Assembly: GCF_003248455.1 (NCBI RefSeq)
Contig: NZ_QFNM01000001.1
Coordinates: forward strand, 1-64,000
Origin: Brevundimonas sp.
Lineage (GTDB): Bacteria > Pseudomonadota > Alphaproteobacteria > Caulobacterales > Caulobacteraceae
Length of the DNA stretch: 64,000 bases
Direction: 5' to 3'
The notes below the pieces were generated by a model, which was not told where the DNA came from, searched no databases, and was given only the letters and a program-made list of their open reading frames with translations. The position numbers and the translations under genes are program-made. Shown piece after piece: positions 8,640 through 16,862 of the stretch; the first letter of the stretch is position 1, and each line of letters starts with the position of its first letter.

Positions 8640-9851
8640 TCAGCGAACGGGCCGCCCGCCATGCTTGGCGTATTCCAGCCGCGCGATGGTGCGGTTGTGC
8701 ACCTCGTCCGGGCCGTCGGCGATGCGCAGGGTGCGCACTCCGGCGTAGATTTCCGCCAGCGGCGTGTCGCCCGACACCCCCGCCCCGCCAAAGGCCTGGA
8801 TCGCGTCGTCGATGACCTGCAACGCCATCTTCGGCGCCGCGACCTTGATCTGGGCGATCTCGGAGCGGGCGTTCCTGGCCCCGACCTCGTCCATCATCCA
8901 GGCGGCCTTCAGCACCAGCAGGCGGCACATCTCGATATTGGTGCGCGCGTCCGCCACGCGCTGTTCCCACACCGAATGTTCGGCCAGCTGCTTTCTGAAG
9001 GCGGTGCGGTTCAGAAGCCGCGTCACCATCAGCTCCAGCGCCCGTTCCGCCGCCCCGATCACGCGCATGCAATGGTGGATGCGGCCCGGCCCCAGCCGTC
9101 CCTGCGCGATCTCGAAGCCCCGCCCCTCGCCGGCGATCAGGTTTTCGACCGGCACCCGCACATTCTCCAGCACGACCTCGGCATGGCCGATGGGCTTTTC
9201 GTCATAGCCGAAGACCGACAGCATCCGCTCGACGCGGAAACCGGGCGTGTCCACGGGCACGATGATCTGGGACTGCTGGGCGTGGGTCGCGGCGTCGGGG
9301 TCGGTCTTGCCCATGACGATGGTCACGGCGACGTTCGGATGGGCCATGTTGGTCGACCACCATTTGCGGCCGTTGATCACATAATGATCGCCGTCGCGCT
9401 CGATCCGGGTCTGGATGTTGGTGGCGTCCGAGGAAGCGACCTCCGGCTCGGTCATCAGGAAGGCGGAGCGGATTTCGCCGGCCATCAGCGGCTTCAGCCA
9501 GCGATCCTGCTGGGCGGCGTCGCCGTACATGTGCAGGACTTCCATGTTTCCGGTGTCGGGCGCGTTGCAGTTGAACACCTCGGCCGACCACAGATGCCGC
9601 CCCATCATCTCGGCCAAGGGGGCGTATTCCAGATTGGTCAGGCCGGCCCCATGCTCGCCCGGCAGGAACATGTTCCAGAGGCCCGCCTCGCGGGCGGCCG
9701 CCTTCATGGCCTCCATGACCGGCGGCTGGCGGGTCGGATCCTGACGCACCTCGGCGAAATATTCAGCCTCGCGCGGGATCACCTGCTCGTCGAGGAAGCG
9801 GCGGACGCGGGCGTGCCAGTCCAGGGCGCGGTCGGAATGTTTGAAGTCCAT
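8640..9851 (-). CDS. acyl-CoA dehydrogenase family protein
   Basis: A soluble FAD-dependent acyl-CoA dehydrogenase of 403 residues, full family length. An N-terminal helical domain is followed by the flavin-binding beta domain (AFLMTEPEVASSDATN) and the C-terminal helical bundle (IQAFGGAGVSGDTPLAEIYAGVRTLRIADG) with the DEVHNRTIARLE tail. It resembles the ACAD10/11-like group more than short-chain Acd, so the natural acyl chain is uncertain. It is followed by an SCP2 protein gene on the other, upstream side, consistent with a lipid-handling role. Confidence 0.9.
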   Translation of the reverse strand: MDFKHSDRALDWHARVRRFLDEQVIPREAEYFAEVRQDPTRQPPVMEAMKAAAREAGLWNMFLPGEHGAGLTNLEYAPLAEMMGRHLWSAEVFNCNAPDTGNMEVLHMYGDAAQQDRWLKPLMAGEIRSAFLMTEPEVASSDATNIQTRIERDGDHYVINGRKWWSTNMAHPNVAVTIVMGKTDPDAATHAQQSQIIVPVDTPGFRVERMLSVFGYDEKPIGHAEVVLENVRVPVENLIAGEGRGFEIAQGRLGPGRIHHCMRVIGAAERALELMVTRLLNRTAFRKQLAEHSVWEQRVADARTNIEMCRLLVLKAAWMMDEVGARNARSEIAQIKVAAPKMALQVIDDAIQAFGGAGVSGDTPLAEIYAGVRTLRIADGPDEVHNRTIARLEYAKHGGRPVR

Positions 9852-9955
9852 GTCGTTTCCTCTTTCTCGTTCGCGCTTCTGCCGAGCGCTGGATACGAAG
9901 ACGGCGCGCCCCCGGTCAGGAGACGCGCCGCCGCAGATCGGTGCTCAGACCGGCA

Positions 9956-10261
9956 TCAGCGCTTCAGCAGCGGCGCCAGCTTCTGGGCGATCATCATGTC
10001 GCCGGCGATCTTCAGCTTGCCCTGCATGAAGGCCATCATCGGGTCCAGCTTGCCTTCCGACAGGGCCAGGAAATCGTCCCACTTGATCGAGACGGTGGCG
10101 TCGGCGGGCTTGTCCTCGTTCGTGACCGTGTTCGGCGTGGAAGCGCCGTCGATGAAGATCTTGCCCTGGTCGCCCAGGTCGAGCTTGACGGTCTTGCCGA
10201 GGCCGGAGTTGTCGCCGACGGCGCCGCGGATGTGTTCGGTGACTTGTGCGAGATCGGGCAT
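9956..10261 (-). CDS. SCP2 sterol-binding domain protein
   Basis: A stand-alone SCP2 domain of 101 residues (KVKLDLGDQGKIFIDG-like strand region, DATVSIKWDDFLALSEGKLDPMMAFMQGKLKIAGDM). Such proteins bind hydrophobic ligands such as fatty acyl chains in the cytoplasm. It is upstream of the acyl-CoA dehydrogenase on the same strand with about 100 bases between, so co-transcription is likely. Confidence 0.9.
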   Translation of the reverse strand: MPDLAQVTEHIRGAVGDNSGLGKTVKLDLGDQGKIFIDGASTPNTVTNEDKPADATVSIKWDDFLALSEGKLDPMMAFMQGKLKIAGDMMIAQKLAPLLKR

Positions 10262-10345
10262 TGGGGGCGTCTCCCTGTTGGACGTGGTCGTTACGGGTTA
10301 GCCCGCATCGGCGAGGGCGCCAAGATCACGTCGGGGAAAGCTTGG

Positions 10346-10456
10346 TCACTTCTCCTCGGGGTCGCGCGCGTAAAGGCTGGCCGCGCCGACGGCGGCGATG
10401 AAGAAGACGAAGGCCGCGACGATGGCGGCGACGAAGGGGACGGCGGCTTCGGGCAT
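10346..10456 (-). CDS. 36-aa single-pass membrane microprotein
   Basis: A very short ORF with a clear ribosome-binding site (AGAGGAG, 8 bases before the ATG on the minus strand). Residues about 5-28 (VPFVAAIVAAFVFFIAAVGA) form one membrane helix, and the tail is charged (RDPEEK). It lies between the SCP2 gene and the SemiSWEET gene on the same strand. The function is unknown. Confidence 0.55.
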   Translation of the reverse strand: MPEAAVPFVAAIVAAFVFFIAAVGAASLYARDPEEK

Positions 10457-10521
10457 CGGAAAGCTCCTCTGCGCGCCTAGTGGCCGCAAGACGCTTCTCT
10501 GCGCCTTGACCAGGATCAATC

Positions 10522-10800
10522 TCACGCATCCGGATCGCCGTCGCGGAACCGCCATTTCATGACCAGCACGCCCGAGGCCATCACCAGGGCGCAGGCGTTG
10601 GCGATGGTGACGGGCCAGGCCTTGGTCATCGCCCCGTAAACCACCCACAGGACGAAACAGGTCACGGTCAGGGAATAGGTCTTCAGGCTGACCGACGAGG
10701 CGTCGCGTTCCTTCCAGATCTTGACGGCCTGGGGGGCGAAGCTGGTGATCGAACACAGGGCCGCCGCCGAGCCGACGACATTGGCGATCAGGTCGCTCAT
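10522..10800 (-). CDS. SemiSWEET-type PQ-loop sugar transporter
   Basis: A 92-residue, three-helix membrane protein with the SemiSWEET/PQ-loop pattern: SFAPQAVKIWKERDASSVSLKTYSL contains the PQ motif after helix 1, then VLWVVYGAMTKAWPVTIANACAL. SemiSWEETs dimerise to move small sugars across the inner membrane. The ATG at 10800 overlaps the stop of the upstream permease gene (ATGA), so the two are translationally coupled. Substrate unknown. Confidence 0.85.
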   Translation of the reverse strand: MSDLIANVVGSAAALCSITSFAPQAVKIWKERDASSVSLKTYSLTVTCFVLWVVYGAMTKAWPVTIANACALVMASGVLVMKWRFRDGDPDA

Positions 10801-11258
10801 TTCGGGGCGCGCCCCGCACGCGCCGACTTCGGCTGTTCCGCCGCGATCTCCTCGACGCGGGAAGCGCGCCGGCCGCGAATGGGCCCGGCAGGCTCGCCGG
10901 CGTGGACCGCCAGAGCGCGCCGCTCGACCTCGGCCAGAATGGCGTCCAGCTCGCGCTCGGTCAGGTGCTCGATGCCGATGAAGCGGGCGTCGGCCCTGTT
11001 CACCGCATAGATCAGTTCGTCCAGCTTGGCGTGCATGGCGCAGGCGTCGCGGTTCTGGGTGTTCTGGATCAGGAAGACCATCAGGAATGTGACGATCGTC
11101 GTCCCGGTGTTGATGACCAGCTGCCAGGTCTCGCCGAAGCCGAACACCGGCCCGCTCGCCGCCCACAGCAGGACCACGGCGAAGCAGCCGACGAAGGTCC
11201 AGGGATTGCCCGCCCACTTCGCGGTCCGATTGGCGAAACGGATGAATATCTTTTCCAT
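10797..11258 (-). CDS. low-affinity iron permease family protein
   Basis: A 153-residue inner-membrane protein that starts MEKIFIRFANRTAKWAGNPWTF, the typical start of the bacterial low-affinity iron permease family (PF04120-like). Two hydrophobic hairpin segments (FVGCFAVVLLWAASGPVFGF and LVINTGTTIVTFLMVFLIQ) precede the conserved QNTQNRD motif and a charged tail. Iron transport is assigned by family name only; bacterial members are poorly tested. It is upstream of and overlaps the SemiSWEET gene. The start at 11258 is chosen over 11372 because the family begins there. Confidence 0.8.
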   Translation of the reverse strand: MEKIFIRFANRTAKWAGNPWTFVGCFAVVLLWAASGPVFGFGETWQLVINTGTTIVTFLMVFLIQNTQNRDACAMHAKLDELIYAVNRADARFIGIEHLTERELDAILAEVERRALAVHAGEPAGPIRGRRASRVEEIAAEQPKSARAGRAPK

Positions 11259-11287
11259 GAAGCCTGCCTGCGGCGGCCGCGCCCTGG

Positions 11288-12712
11288 TCAGGGACGCGGC
11301 GTGGGCGGCCGTCGCGCCTGCGTCGCCTGTTCGAAAGCGTAGCCGAGTGAAAGGATGCGCGCGTCGTCCCATTTGCCGCCGATGAAGCTGAGCCCCACCG
11401 GCATCCCCCGGTCGAACCCCATCGGCACGGTCAGGTGCGGATAGCCCGCGACCGCCGCCAACTGGCCGGCGGACCCCAGCATGTCGTCCTCGTCCCTGGG
11501 ATCGTTGGTCCAGGCGCGCGAGGTCGTGGGCGCGATCAGGGCGGCCAGCCGATGCTGGCGCATCAGCCGGTCGATCCCTTCGGGTCCCGCCAGCCGAAGC
11601 GACGTCGCCCGCGCCTGGATGTAGTCGGGATCGTCCAGACCCGCGGTCGCCTGGGCCTGTTCGAAGATGTCCTGGCCGAACAGCGCCGTCTCGCGCGGTT
11701 CGGCGGCGTTGAAGGCGATGACGTCGGCCAGGGTGCGCGTCCTGACCTGAGCGGGATCGGTGGACGCGAGATAAGCGTTCAGGTCGTGCTTCAACTCATG
11801 CAACAGGACCTTGAACTCCGCCGCCCCTATGGCCTGGTCGTCCGGCCCGTCCGGCAGATCGATCAGCACCGCCCCGGCGTCGCGCAGGGCCTTCAGATTC
11901 TGTTCGAACACCGCCTGCGTTTCGGGCGAATAGCCGTTCAGGAACCGCATCACCCCGATCCGCGCGCCGCTCAGCGAACCGGCGTCCAGTGCGGCGGCGT
12001 AATCGACCCTGCGCGCATCGGCTTCGGCCGTGGCGGCGTCGGCGGGGTCGGACCCGGCGATCACGGTCAGGACGCGCGCGGCGTCGCGCACCGTCGCCGC
12101 CATCGGCCCGGCGGTGTCCTGGGAATGGCTGATCGGGACGATATGGGTGCGCGACACCAGGCCGACCGTGGGCTTGAATCCGACCACGCCGTTGACCGAG
12201 GCCGGGCAGGTGATCGAGCCGTCCGTCTCCGTGCCGATGGCGACCGGAACCAGCCCCAGGGCCACCGCCGCCCCGCTGCCCGAGGACGAGCCGCAGGGCG
12301 TCCGCGCCGGGTCGTAGGGGTTCAGCGTCTGCCCCCCGACCGCGCTCCAGCCGCTGATCGAATCCGATGCGCGGATATTGGCCCATTCCGACAGATTGGT
12401 CTTGCCGACGATGGCCGCGCCCCCGGCGCGCAACCGCGCCGCCAGCGGCGCGTCCCGCCCCGGCGCGTTCGCCGCCAGCGCCAGCGATCCGGCGGTCGTG
12501 GGCATGTCCGCCGTCTCGATATTGTCCTTCAGCAGGATCGGCATGCTCGACAGGGCGCCGACGCCATGGGGCGAAGTCGCGGTCCAGCGTATCACCGCAT
12601 GGGCGGCGTCCGCGGCGCGCCCGGCCTGGACCACCGCTGCGGGAGACGGATAGGCCCCCTGCCCCGCCGCGCAGCCCGACAGGACCAGCGCGGCGGCGAC
12701 GACCGAGATCAG
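11288..12712 (-). CDS. amidase-signature lipoprotein
   Basis: An amidase-signature hydrolase with the catalytic Lys in MPILLKDNIE and the Ser-rich stretch CGSSSGSGAAVALGLVPVAIGTETDGSITCPAS-type region holding the cis-Ser and Ser nucleophile. The N-terminus (VVAAALVLSGC) is a lipoprotein signal with an LSGC lipobox, so it is probably membrane-anchored outside the cytoplasm. No ATG, GTG or TTG stands before this signal after the stop of the upstream peptidase. A CTG at 12710-12712 overlapping that stop is the best candidate start; otherwise the start is unresolved. The substrate is unknown. Confidence 0.8.
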   Translation of the reverse strand: MISVVAAALVLSGCAAGQGAYPSPAAVVQAGRAADAAHAVIRWTATSPHGVGALSSMPILLKDNIETADMPTTAGSLALAANAPGRDAPLAARLRAGGAAIVGKTNLSEWANIRASDSISGWSAVGGQTLNPYDPARTPCGSSSGSGAAVALGLVPVAIGTETDGSITCPASVNGVVGFKPTVGLVSRTHIVPISHSQDTAGPMAATVRDAARVLTVIAGSDPADAATAEADARRVDYAAALDAGSLSGARIGVMRFLNGYSPETQAVFEQNLKALRDAGAVLIDLPDGPDDQAIGAAEFKVLLHELKHDLNAYLASTDPAQVRTRTLADVIAFNAAEPRETALFGQDIFEQAQATAGLDDPDYIQARATSLRLAGPEGIDRLMRQHRLAALIAPTTSRAWTNDPRDEDDMLGSAGQLAAVAGYPHLTVPMGFDRGMPVGLSFIGGKWDDARILSLGYAFEQATQARRPPTPRP

Positions 12713-14973
12713 TCCGCCTGGGGTTCGGCCCGCTTGCCGATGGTGCGGTCCAGGAAGTCCAGATAGGTGCGCCATTGCTGCAATTGCCTCGGATCGCCGC
12801 GGACGCCGTGCCGCTGGCCGGGATAGAGCATCATCTCGAACGGCGCGCTCTTGGCCTGCAGGGCGTCGATCACGCGCGTCGCATTGCCGAAGATGACGTT
12901 GTCGTCGGCCATGCCGTGCAGGATCAAAAGCCGCCCCGTCAGGTCGTCCAGACGCGGCAGGATGTCGGTCGCGGCGTAACCCTCCGGGTTGGCCTGGGGC
13001 GTCGACATATAGCGTTCGGTGTAGTGGGTGTCGTACAGGCTCCATTCCGTCGGCGCCGCGCCCGCCAGGGCCGCCGCCAGACCGGCGTCCTTGTTCGTCA
13101 GGGTCAGCAGGCTCAGGAAGCCGCCGAAGCTCCAGCCCATCACCGCGATATGGTCCGCATCGACGTAGGGCAGGGTCTTCAGCCATTGCGCGGCCTGGGC
13201 CTGGTCCTCGACGGCGGGGATGCCCAGGCGGCGATAGATGCTGGTCTCGAACGCCTGCGAGCGATCCCCCTCGCCGCGATTGTCCACGCGGAAGACGATA
13301 TAGCCCGCCTCGGTCAGCAACTGGTTGGTCAGCGGCTGCCAGCTTTTCTGCACGCCCGCGCCTGTGCCCGGTCCGCCATAGACCTGCATCACCACCGGAT
13401 ATTTCTTGGAGGGATCGAAGTCGGGCGGCGTGGTCATGCGCCAGACCAGGGTCTGGCCGTGGCTCTGCATCGTGCCGAACTCGGGCGCGCGCAGCCGCGA
13501 GGCGTAGGGCGCGAACGGATGGCCCGCGTCCAGCCGGTTCTCCTCGATCCAGCGCACCCGCGTCCCGTCGATCCGGTACAGCGCCGACTGCGGCGGCGTC
13601 TGCGGATCGGAATAGTTGCCGACATAGGCCGTCGCCGGCCCGTTGACCGACACCGTCCACCAGCCGCCGCCCGGCGTCACCGCCACCGGATTGACCGTGC
13701 GGTTCAGATTGGCGCGGAACATCTGCTGTTCGATCGGCAGTTCCTCGCCGTCGCGCATCGAGGCTGTGAAATAGACGTCGCCCGTCTGTTCGTTGACCCC
13801 GTCCAGATGCTTGACGGGATAGTCGCCGCGCGTGATCGCCCGCAACCGCCGCCCGTTGCGGTCGTACAGATACAGGTGCCGCCAGCCGCTGTCTTCGTTG
13901 GACCAGATGAACCTGCCGTCCGACAGGACGCGGAAGTCGTCGTTCAGATCGACCCAGGCGGACGCCTTCTGGCTCAGGATCACGCGCGAGGCGCCGGTCG
14001 CCGGATCGACGCTCAGCAGGTCCAGCGTCTTCTGGTCGCGCGACTGGCGCTGGACATACAGGGTCTTGCCGTCGCCGGACCAGTTGACCCGCGCCAGATA
14101 GATGTCGGTATTGACCCCCAGGTCCACCTTGACCCGCGCCCCGCTGTGCAGATCGCGCACATAGAGCTCGACCACCGCATTGGGCCGGCCTGCGCGGGGA
14201 TAGCGTTGCTCGACCATGGTGGCGCCGCCGCCGGTGATCTCGAAGCGCGGCACGATATCGACCGGGCTTTCGTCCACGCGCGTCAGGGCGATGTAGCGTT
14301 CGTCGGGGCTCCACCAGTATCCGGTGTCGCGGTCCATCTCCTCCTGGGCGATGAACTCGGCCGTGGCCCAGCTGATCAGGCCGGCGCCGTCGTCGGTGAT
14401 CGGCGTTTCCTGGCCGCTGGCCAGGTCGTAGACGACCAGGTTCTGATCCCGGACATAGGAGACATAGCCGCCCTTGGGCGAGACCTTGGCGTCGATCTCG
14501 TCGGCGGGCGTCTCGGTCAGGCGGCGCACCTTGCCGTCGGCCCGACTGGCCAGGAAGATGTCGCCTTCCAGCGGCGCCAGGATGTAGCGCCCCTGCTGGT
14601 CCCACGAATATTCCACCACGCCGCGCGCGCTGATCCGCATCCGCTCGCGCCGCGCCTTCTCGGCCTCCGACAGTTCGCCGGCGTCGGGAACCAGCGCCCG
14701 CGCGTCGATCAACTTGTAGGGTTCGCCCGGCCCCGTCGGGGCGGCCCACAGATCCTGGACGTCCACATTGTCCTCGCGCGAGCGCAGGAAGGCGACCAGC
14801 TGGCCGTCGGGCGACAGGCTGACCCCCTTGGCCACCGGCCCGTTCAGACTGGGGCTGGAGAACACCCGTTCGGGCGTCAGGATGTCGGAGGGCGTCTCCT
14901 GCGCCCATGCCTGGCCTATTTGGGCCGAGGTGGCGGACAGGAGGATGGTCGAGGCGAGAAGGACGGTGCGCAT
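12709..14973 (-). CDS. S9 family dipeptidyl peptidase IV-like serine peptidase (secreted)
   Basis: A 754-residue peptidase with an N-terminal signal peptide (MRTVLLASTILLSATSAQ...AWAQ). It has an eight-bladed DPPIV beta-propeller (YWWSPDERYIALTRVDESPV holds the substrate Glu region) and a C-terminal alpha/beta hydrolase. The catalytic Ser lies in GWSFGGF, the Asp in GMADDNV and the His in GQRHGV. It likely removes N-terminal dipeptides, often X-Pro, in the periplasm. The start at 14973 (signal peptide) is chosen over 15078. It is upstream of the amidase lipoprotein, with overlapping ends. Confidence 0.92.
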   Translation of the reverse strand: MRTVLLASTILLSATSAQIGQAWAQETPSDILTPERVFSSPSLNGPVAKGVSLSPDGQLVAFLRSREDNVDVQDLWAAPTGPGEPYKLIDARALVPDAGELSEAEKARRERMRISARGVVEYSWDQQGRYILAPLEGDIFLASRADGKVRRLTETPADEIDAKVSPKGGYVSYVRDQNLVVYDLASGQETPITDDGAGLISWATAEFIAQEEMDRDTGYWWSPDERYIALTRVDESPVDIVPRFEITGGGATMVEQRYPRAGRPNAVVELYVRDLHSGARVKVDLGVNTDIYLARVNWSGDGKTLYVQRQSRDQKTLDLLSVDPATGASRVILSQKASAWVDLNDDFRVLSDGRFIWSNEDSGWRHLYLYDRNGRRLRAITRGDYPVKHLDGVNEQTGDVYFTASMRDGEELPIEQQMFRANLNRTVNPVAVTPGGGWWTVSVNGPATAYVGNYSDPQTPPQSALYRIDGTRVRWIEENRLDAGHPFAPYASRLRAPEFGTMQSHGQTLVWRMTTPPDFDPSKKYPVVMQVYGGPGTGAGVQKSWQPLTNQLLTEAGYIVFRVDNRGEGDRSQAFETSIYRRLGIPAVEDQAQAAQWLKTLPYVDADHIAVMGWSFGGFLSLLTLTNKDAGLAAALAGAAPTEWSLYDTHYTERYMSTPQANPEGYAATDILPRLDDLTGRLLILHGMADDNVIFGNATRVIDALQAKSAPFEMMLYPGQRHGVRGDPRQLQQWRTYLDFLDRTIGKRAEPQAD

Positions 14974-15080
14974 GGCCGGGACGCTAGCGGCGCTTCTGCA
15001 AGCCGTCACGAGGAAATGTGGTCGCCGCGCGAAAGGCTTTCCTTCCCTGCGAGGGGTTCTCACATTAGAGAGGCCCAACC

Positions 15081-15923
15081 ATGACAGACGCCGCCCTCTC
15101 CCCCTCTCCCGTCAAGGCCAGCCCGTTCAACGAACTGGAGGTTCTGTGGGTCCGCCACTGGACCGACAGCCTGTTCAGCTTCGGCGTGAAGCGGCCCGAG
15201 GACTTCCGTTTCCGCTCGGGCGAGTTCGTGATGATCGGCCTGCCGGGCGAAGCCAAAGACGGAGTACCGGGAAAGCCGATCCTGCGCGCCTATTCCATCG
15301 CCAGCCCCTGCTGGGCCGAGGAGCTGGAGTTCTTCTCCATCAAGGTCGCCGACGGCCCCCTGACCTCGCGCCTGCAGAAGATCCAGCCCGGCGATGTCGT
15401 CCTGATGGGCAAGAAGCCGACCGGCACCCTGGTCCTGGACGCCCTGACCGGCGGCGAGCGCCTGTTCCTGATCGGCACCGGCACGGGCCTGGCGCCGTGG
15501 CTCAGCGTCGCGCGCGACCCCGAAACCTATTCCCGTTTCGGCCACGTCTATGTGATCCACACCGTGCGCAATGTCGCCGACCTGGCCTACCGCGACTTCT
15601 TCACCCGCGAAATCCACGACGATCCGCTGATCGGCGAAGAGGCCCGGGCCCAGCTGACCTATTATCCGACCGTGACTCGCGAGGACTTCGAAACCCCCAG
15701 TCTGTTGAAAAAGGGCAGAATCACCGACCGCATCAGGTCCGGCGACTTCTTCCGCGACCTGGGCTTGCCCGACGGCTTCGACCCCGCCCGCGACCGCGCC
15801 ATGCTGTGCGGCTCCATGGCCATGATCAAGGAAGCCGGCGAACTGCTGGAGACCTATGGTCTGAAGGAAGGCTCCAACGCCGAACCCGCCGACTACGTCC
15901 TGGAACGCGCCTTCGTCGGTTGA
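15081..15923 (+). CDS. fpr: ferredoxin--NADP+ reductase
   Basis: A cytoplasmic FAD enzyme of 280 residues that exchanges electrons between NADPH and ferredoxin or flavodoxin. The FAD motif RAYSIASP and the NADP-binding GTGTGLAPWLS are clear, as are LCGSMAM and the short bacterial C-terminus ending ERAFVG. Length and tail match the subclass II bacterial Fpr. A purine-rich AGAGAGG precedes the ATG. The gene is divergent from the peptidase, and the next gene follows after 39 bases. Confidence 0.95.
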   Translation: MTDAALSPSPVKASPFNELEVLWVRHWTDSLFSFGVKRPEDFRFRSGEFVMIGLPGEAKDGVPGKPILRAYSIASPCWAEELEFFSIKVADGPLTSRLQKIQPGDVVLMGKKPTGTLVLDALTGGERLFLIGTGTGLAPWLSVARDPETYSRFGHVYVIHTVRNVADLAYRDFFTREIHDDPLIGEEARAQLTYYPTVTREDFETPSLLKKGRITDRIRSGDFFRDLGLPDGFDPARDRAMLCGSMAMIKEAGELLETYGLKEGSNAEPADYVLERAFVG

Positions 15924-15943
15924 GGGTTGAAAAGTCCGCCTAT

Positions 15944-15959
15944 CCCGGCGAAAGCCGGG
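15944..15959. repeat. cccggc-gaaa-gccggg hairpin
   Basis: A perfect 6-bp GC stem closed by a GAAA tetraloop, between the fpr stop and the next gene. Hairpins of this form are commonly scattered through Caulobacterales genomes. It could also act as a weak terminator; it has no T-run. Confidence 0.5.
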
Positions 15960-15962
15960 CCC

Positions 15963-16295
15963 ATGCATCACCCCGCTCTTGTCGCCGTCGACGCCCGCGT
16001 CGATCCCGCCGAATGCCAGTCGATGGCCGAGGTCCGCCAGGGCGTCGACGCCCTGGACCGCGCCCTGGTGGCCCTGATGGCCGAGCGCCAGCGCTACATG
16101 GACGCCGCCGCCCGCATCAAGCCCGACCGCGACGCCGTCTTCGATCAGGCCCGCATCGACGACGTCGTGGCCAAGGTTCTGGCCGCCGCCGAAGTTCATC
16201 GCCTGTCGCCCGACATCGCCGAACCCGTCTGGCGCCTGCTCATCGACCGCTGCATCGCCCACGAGTTCGCGACCTACGACCGGACCCGCCGTTAG
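15963..16295 (+). CDS. chorismate mutase family protein (PchB/AroQ-like)
   Basis: An all-helical AroQ-fold protein of 110 residues. The helix-1 motif EVRQGVDALDRALVALMAERQRYMDAAARIK and the later VWRLLIDRCIAHEFATYD are family hallmarks, with active-site Arg and Lys in the expected helix-1 positions. Members are either chorismate mutases (phenylalanine/tyrosine pathway) or isochorismate-pyruvate lyases; the sequence alone does not separate these. Starts at 15963 or 16023 are possible; the first is chosen because it keeps the N-terminal acidic segment seen in relatives. Confidence 0.85.
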   Translation: MHHPALVAVDARVDPAECQSMAEVRQGVDALDRALVALMAERQRYMDAAARIKPDRDAVFDQARIDDVVAKVLAAAEVHRLSPDIAEPVWRLLIDRCIAHEFATYDRTRR

Positions 16296-16508
16296 GCGGG
16301 CGAACACCAGCCTTCCTAGTCGGGCAAGAAATTCGGCTTGATTTCAAGACTTTGAGCCGCAGCAGCGTCAATCGACCTGCCGCTCCGCCCGGGCGTCGTA
16401 TAGTGGCCGTCCGGTCTTTGACATCGCTGCCGCGCCTGGCCTGCCGAAGTTGGACGGACTTGGACACTTGGACTGTTTTTTTCCGAGTCCAACGTTCGCC
16501 GGACAGCC
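16296..16508. other. intergenic region with inverted repeat TTGGACT...AGTCCAA
   Basis: No convincing gene. It holds repeated TTGGAC words and an inverted repeat, TTGGACT (16468-16474) and AGTCCAA (16486-16492), around a T-rich loop. It lies between convergent genes and may end transcription from either side. Confidence 0.4.
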
Positions 16509-16862
16509 TCAGCCCTTCAGGCCGCGCAGCATCAGTTCGTGGCGATAGGCCGCCACGTCCGCCAGCGCCGCCTGCATCGCGTCGCGCACCCGCTCCAACG
16601 CCGGCGCGGCCAGCGTCTGGTCCGCCCCTTCCGCCTCGGCGCAGACGGCCGCCAGATCGCGCGCGCCGATCCCCGCCGCCGCACCCCGGATCGTATGCAC
16701 CGCGTCGCGCCAGCCTTCCGCCCTGGGGTCCAGCAGGGCCGACCACAGGGCGGCCTGGTCGACGAACAGGCCCAGCACCTCCTCGTCGATCGCCTCGTCG
16801 CCGCCCGTCATGCCGTTCAGCACGGCGAAGTCGACCGCCCCGGTCAGATCGCGACGCGCCAT
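16509..16862 (-). CDS. Hpt (histidine phosphotransfer) domain protein
   Basis: A 117-residue single-domain protein, helical throughout. The motif HTIRGAAAGIGA fits the phosphorylatable His of an Hpt domain (consensus HxLKGxA). Such proteins relay phosphate between receiver domains in the cytoplasm. Its ATG overlaps the stop of the upstream amino-acid permease (the two ORFs meet at 16862), so they are coupled. No cognate kinase or receiver gene lies next to it; orphan Hpt proteins in this order include ChpT-like and ShpA-like proteins, but I cannot assign either. Confidence 0.75.
   Translation of the reverse strand: MARRDLTGAVDFAVLNGMTGGDEAIDEEVLGLFVDQAALWSALLDPRAEGWRDAVHTIRGAAAGIGARDLAAVCAEAEGADQTLAAPALERVRDAMQAALADVAAYRHELMLRGLKG

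Noticed and set aside
7347..10301. 984-codon plus-strand open frame
   Set aside because: It runs antisense to the EgtB-EgtD, acyl-CoA dehydrogenase and SCP2 genes, which have clear motifs. GC-rich codon bias leaves the opposite frame open.
11288..14908. 1206-codon minus-strand frame read as one protein
   Set aside because: Only the last ~475 codons match amidase; the upstream part is an out-of-frame read of the peptidase.
12367..15084. 905-codon plus-strand open frame
   Set aside because: It is the complement of the amidase and peptidase genes and encodes an Arg/Ala/Gly-rich, motif-free product.
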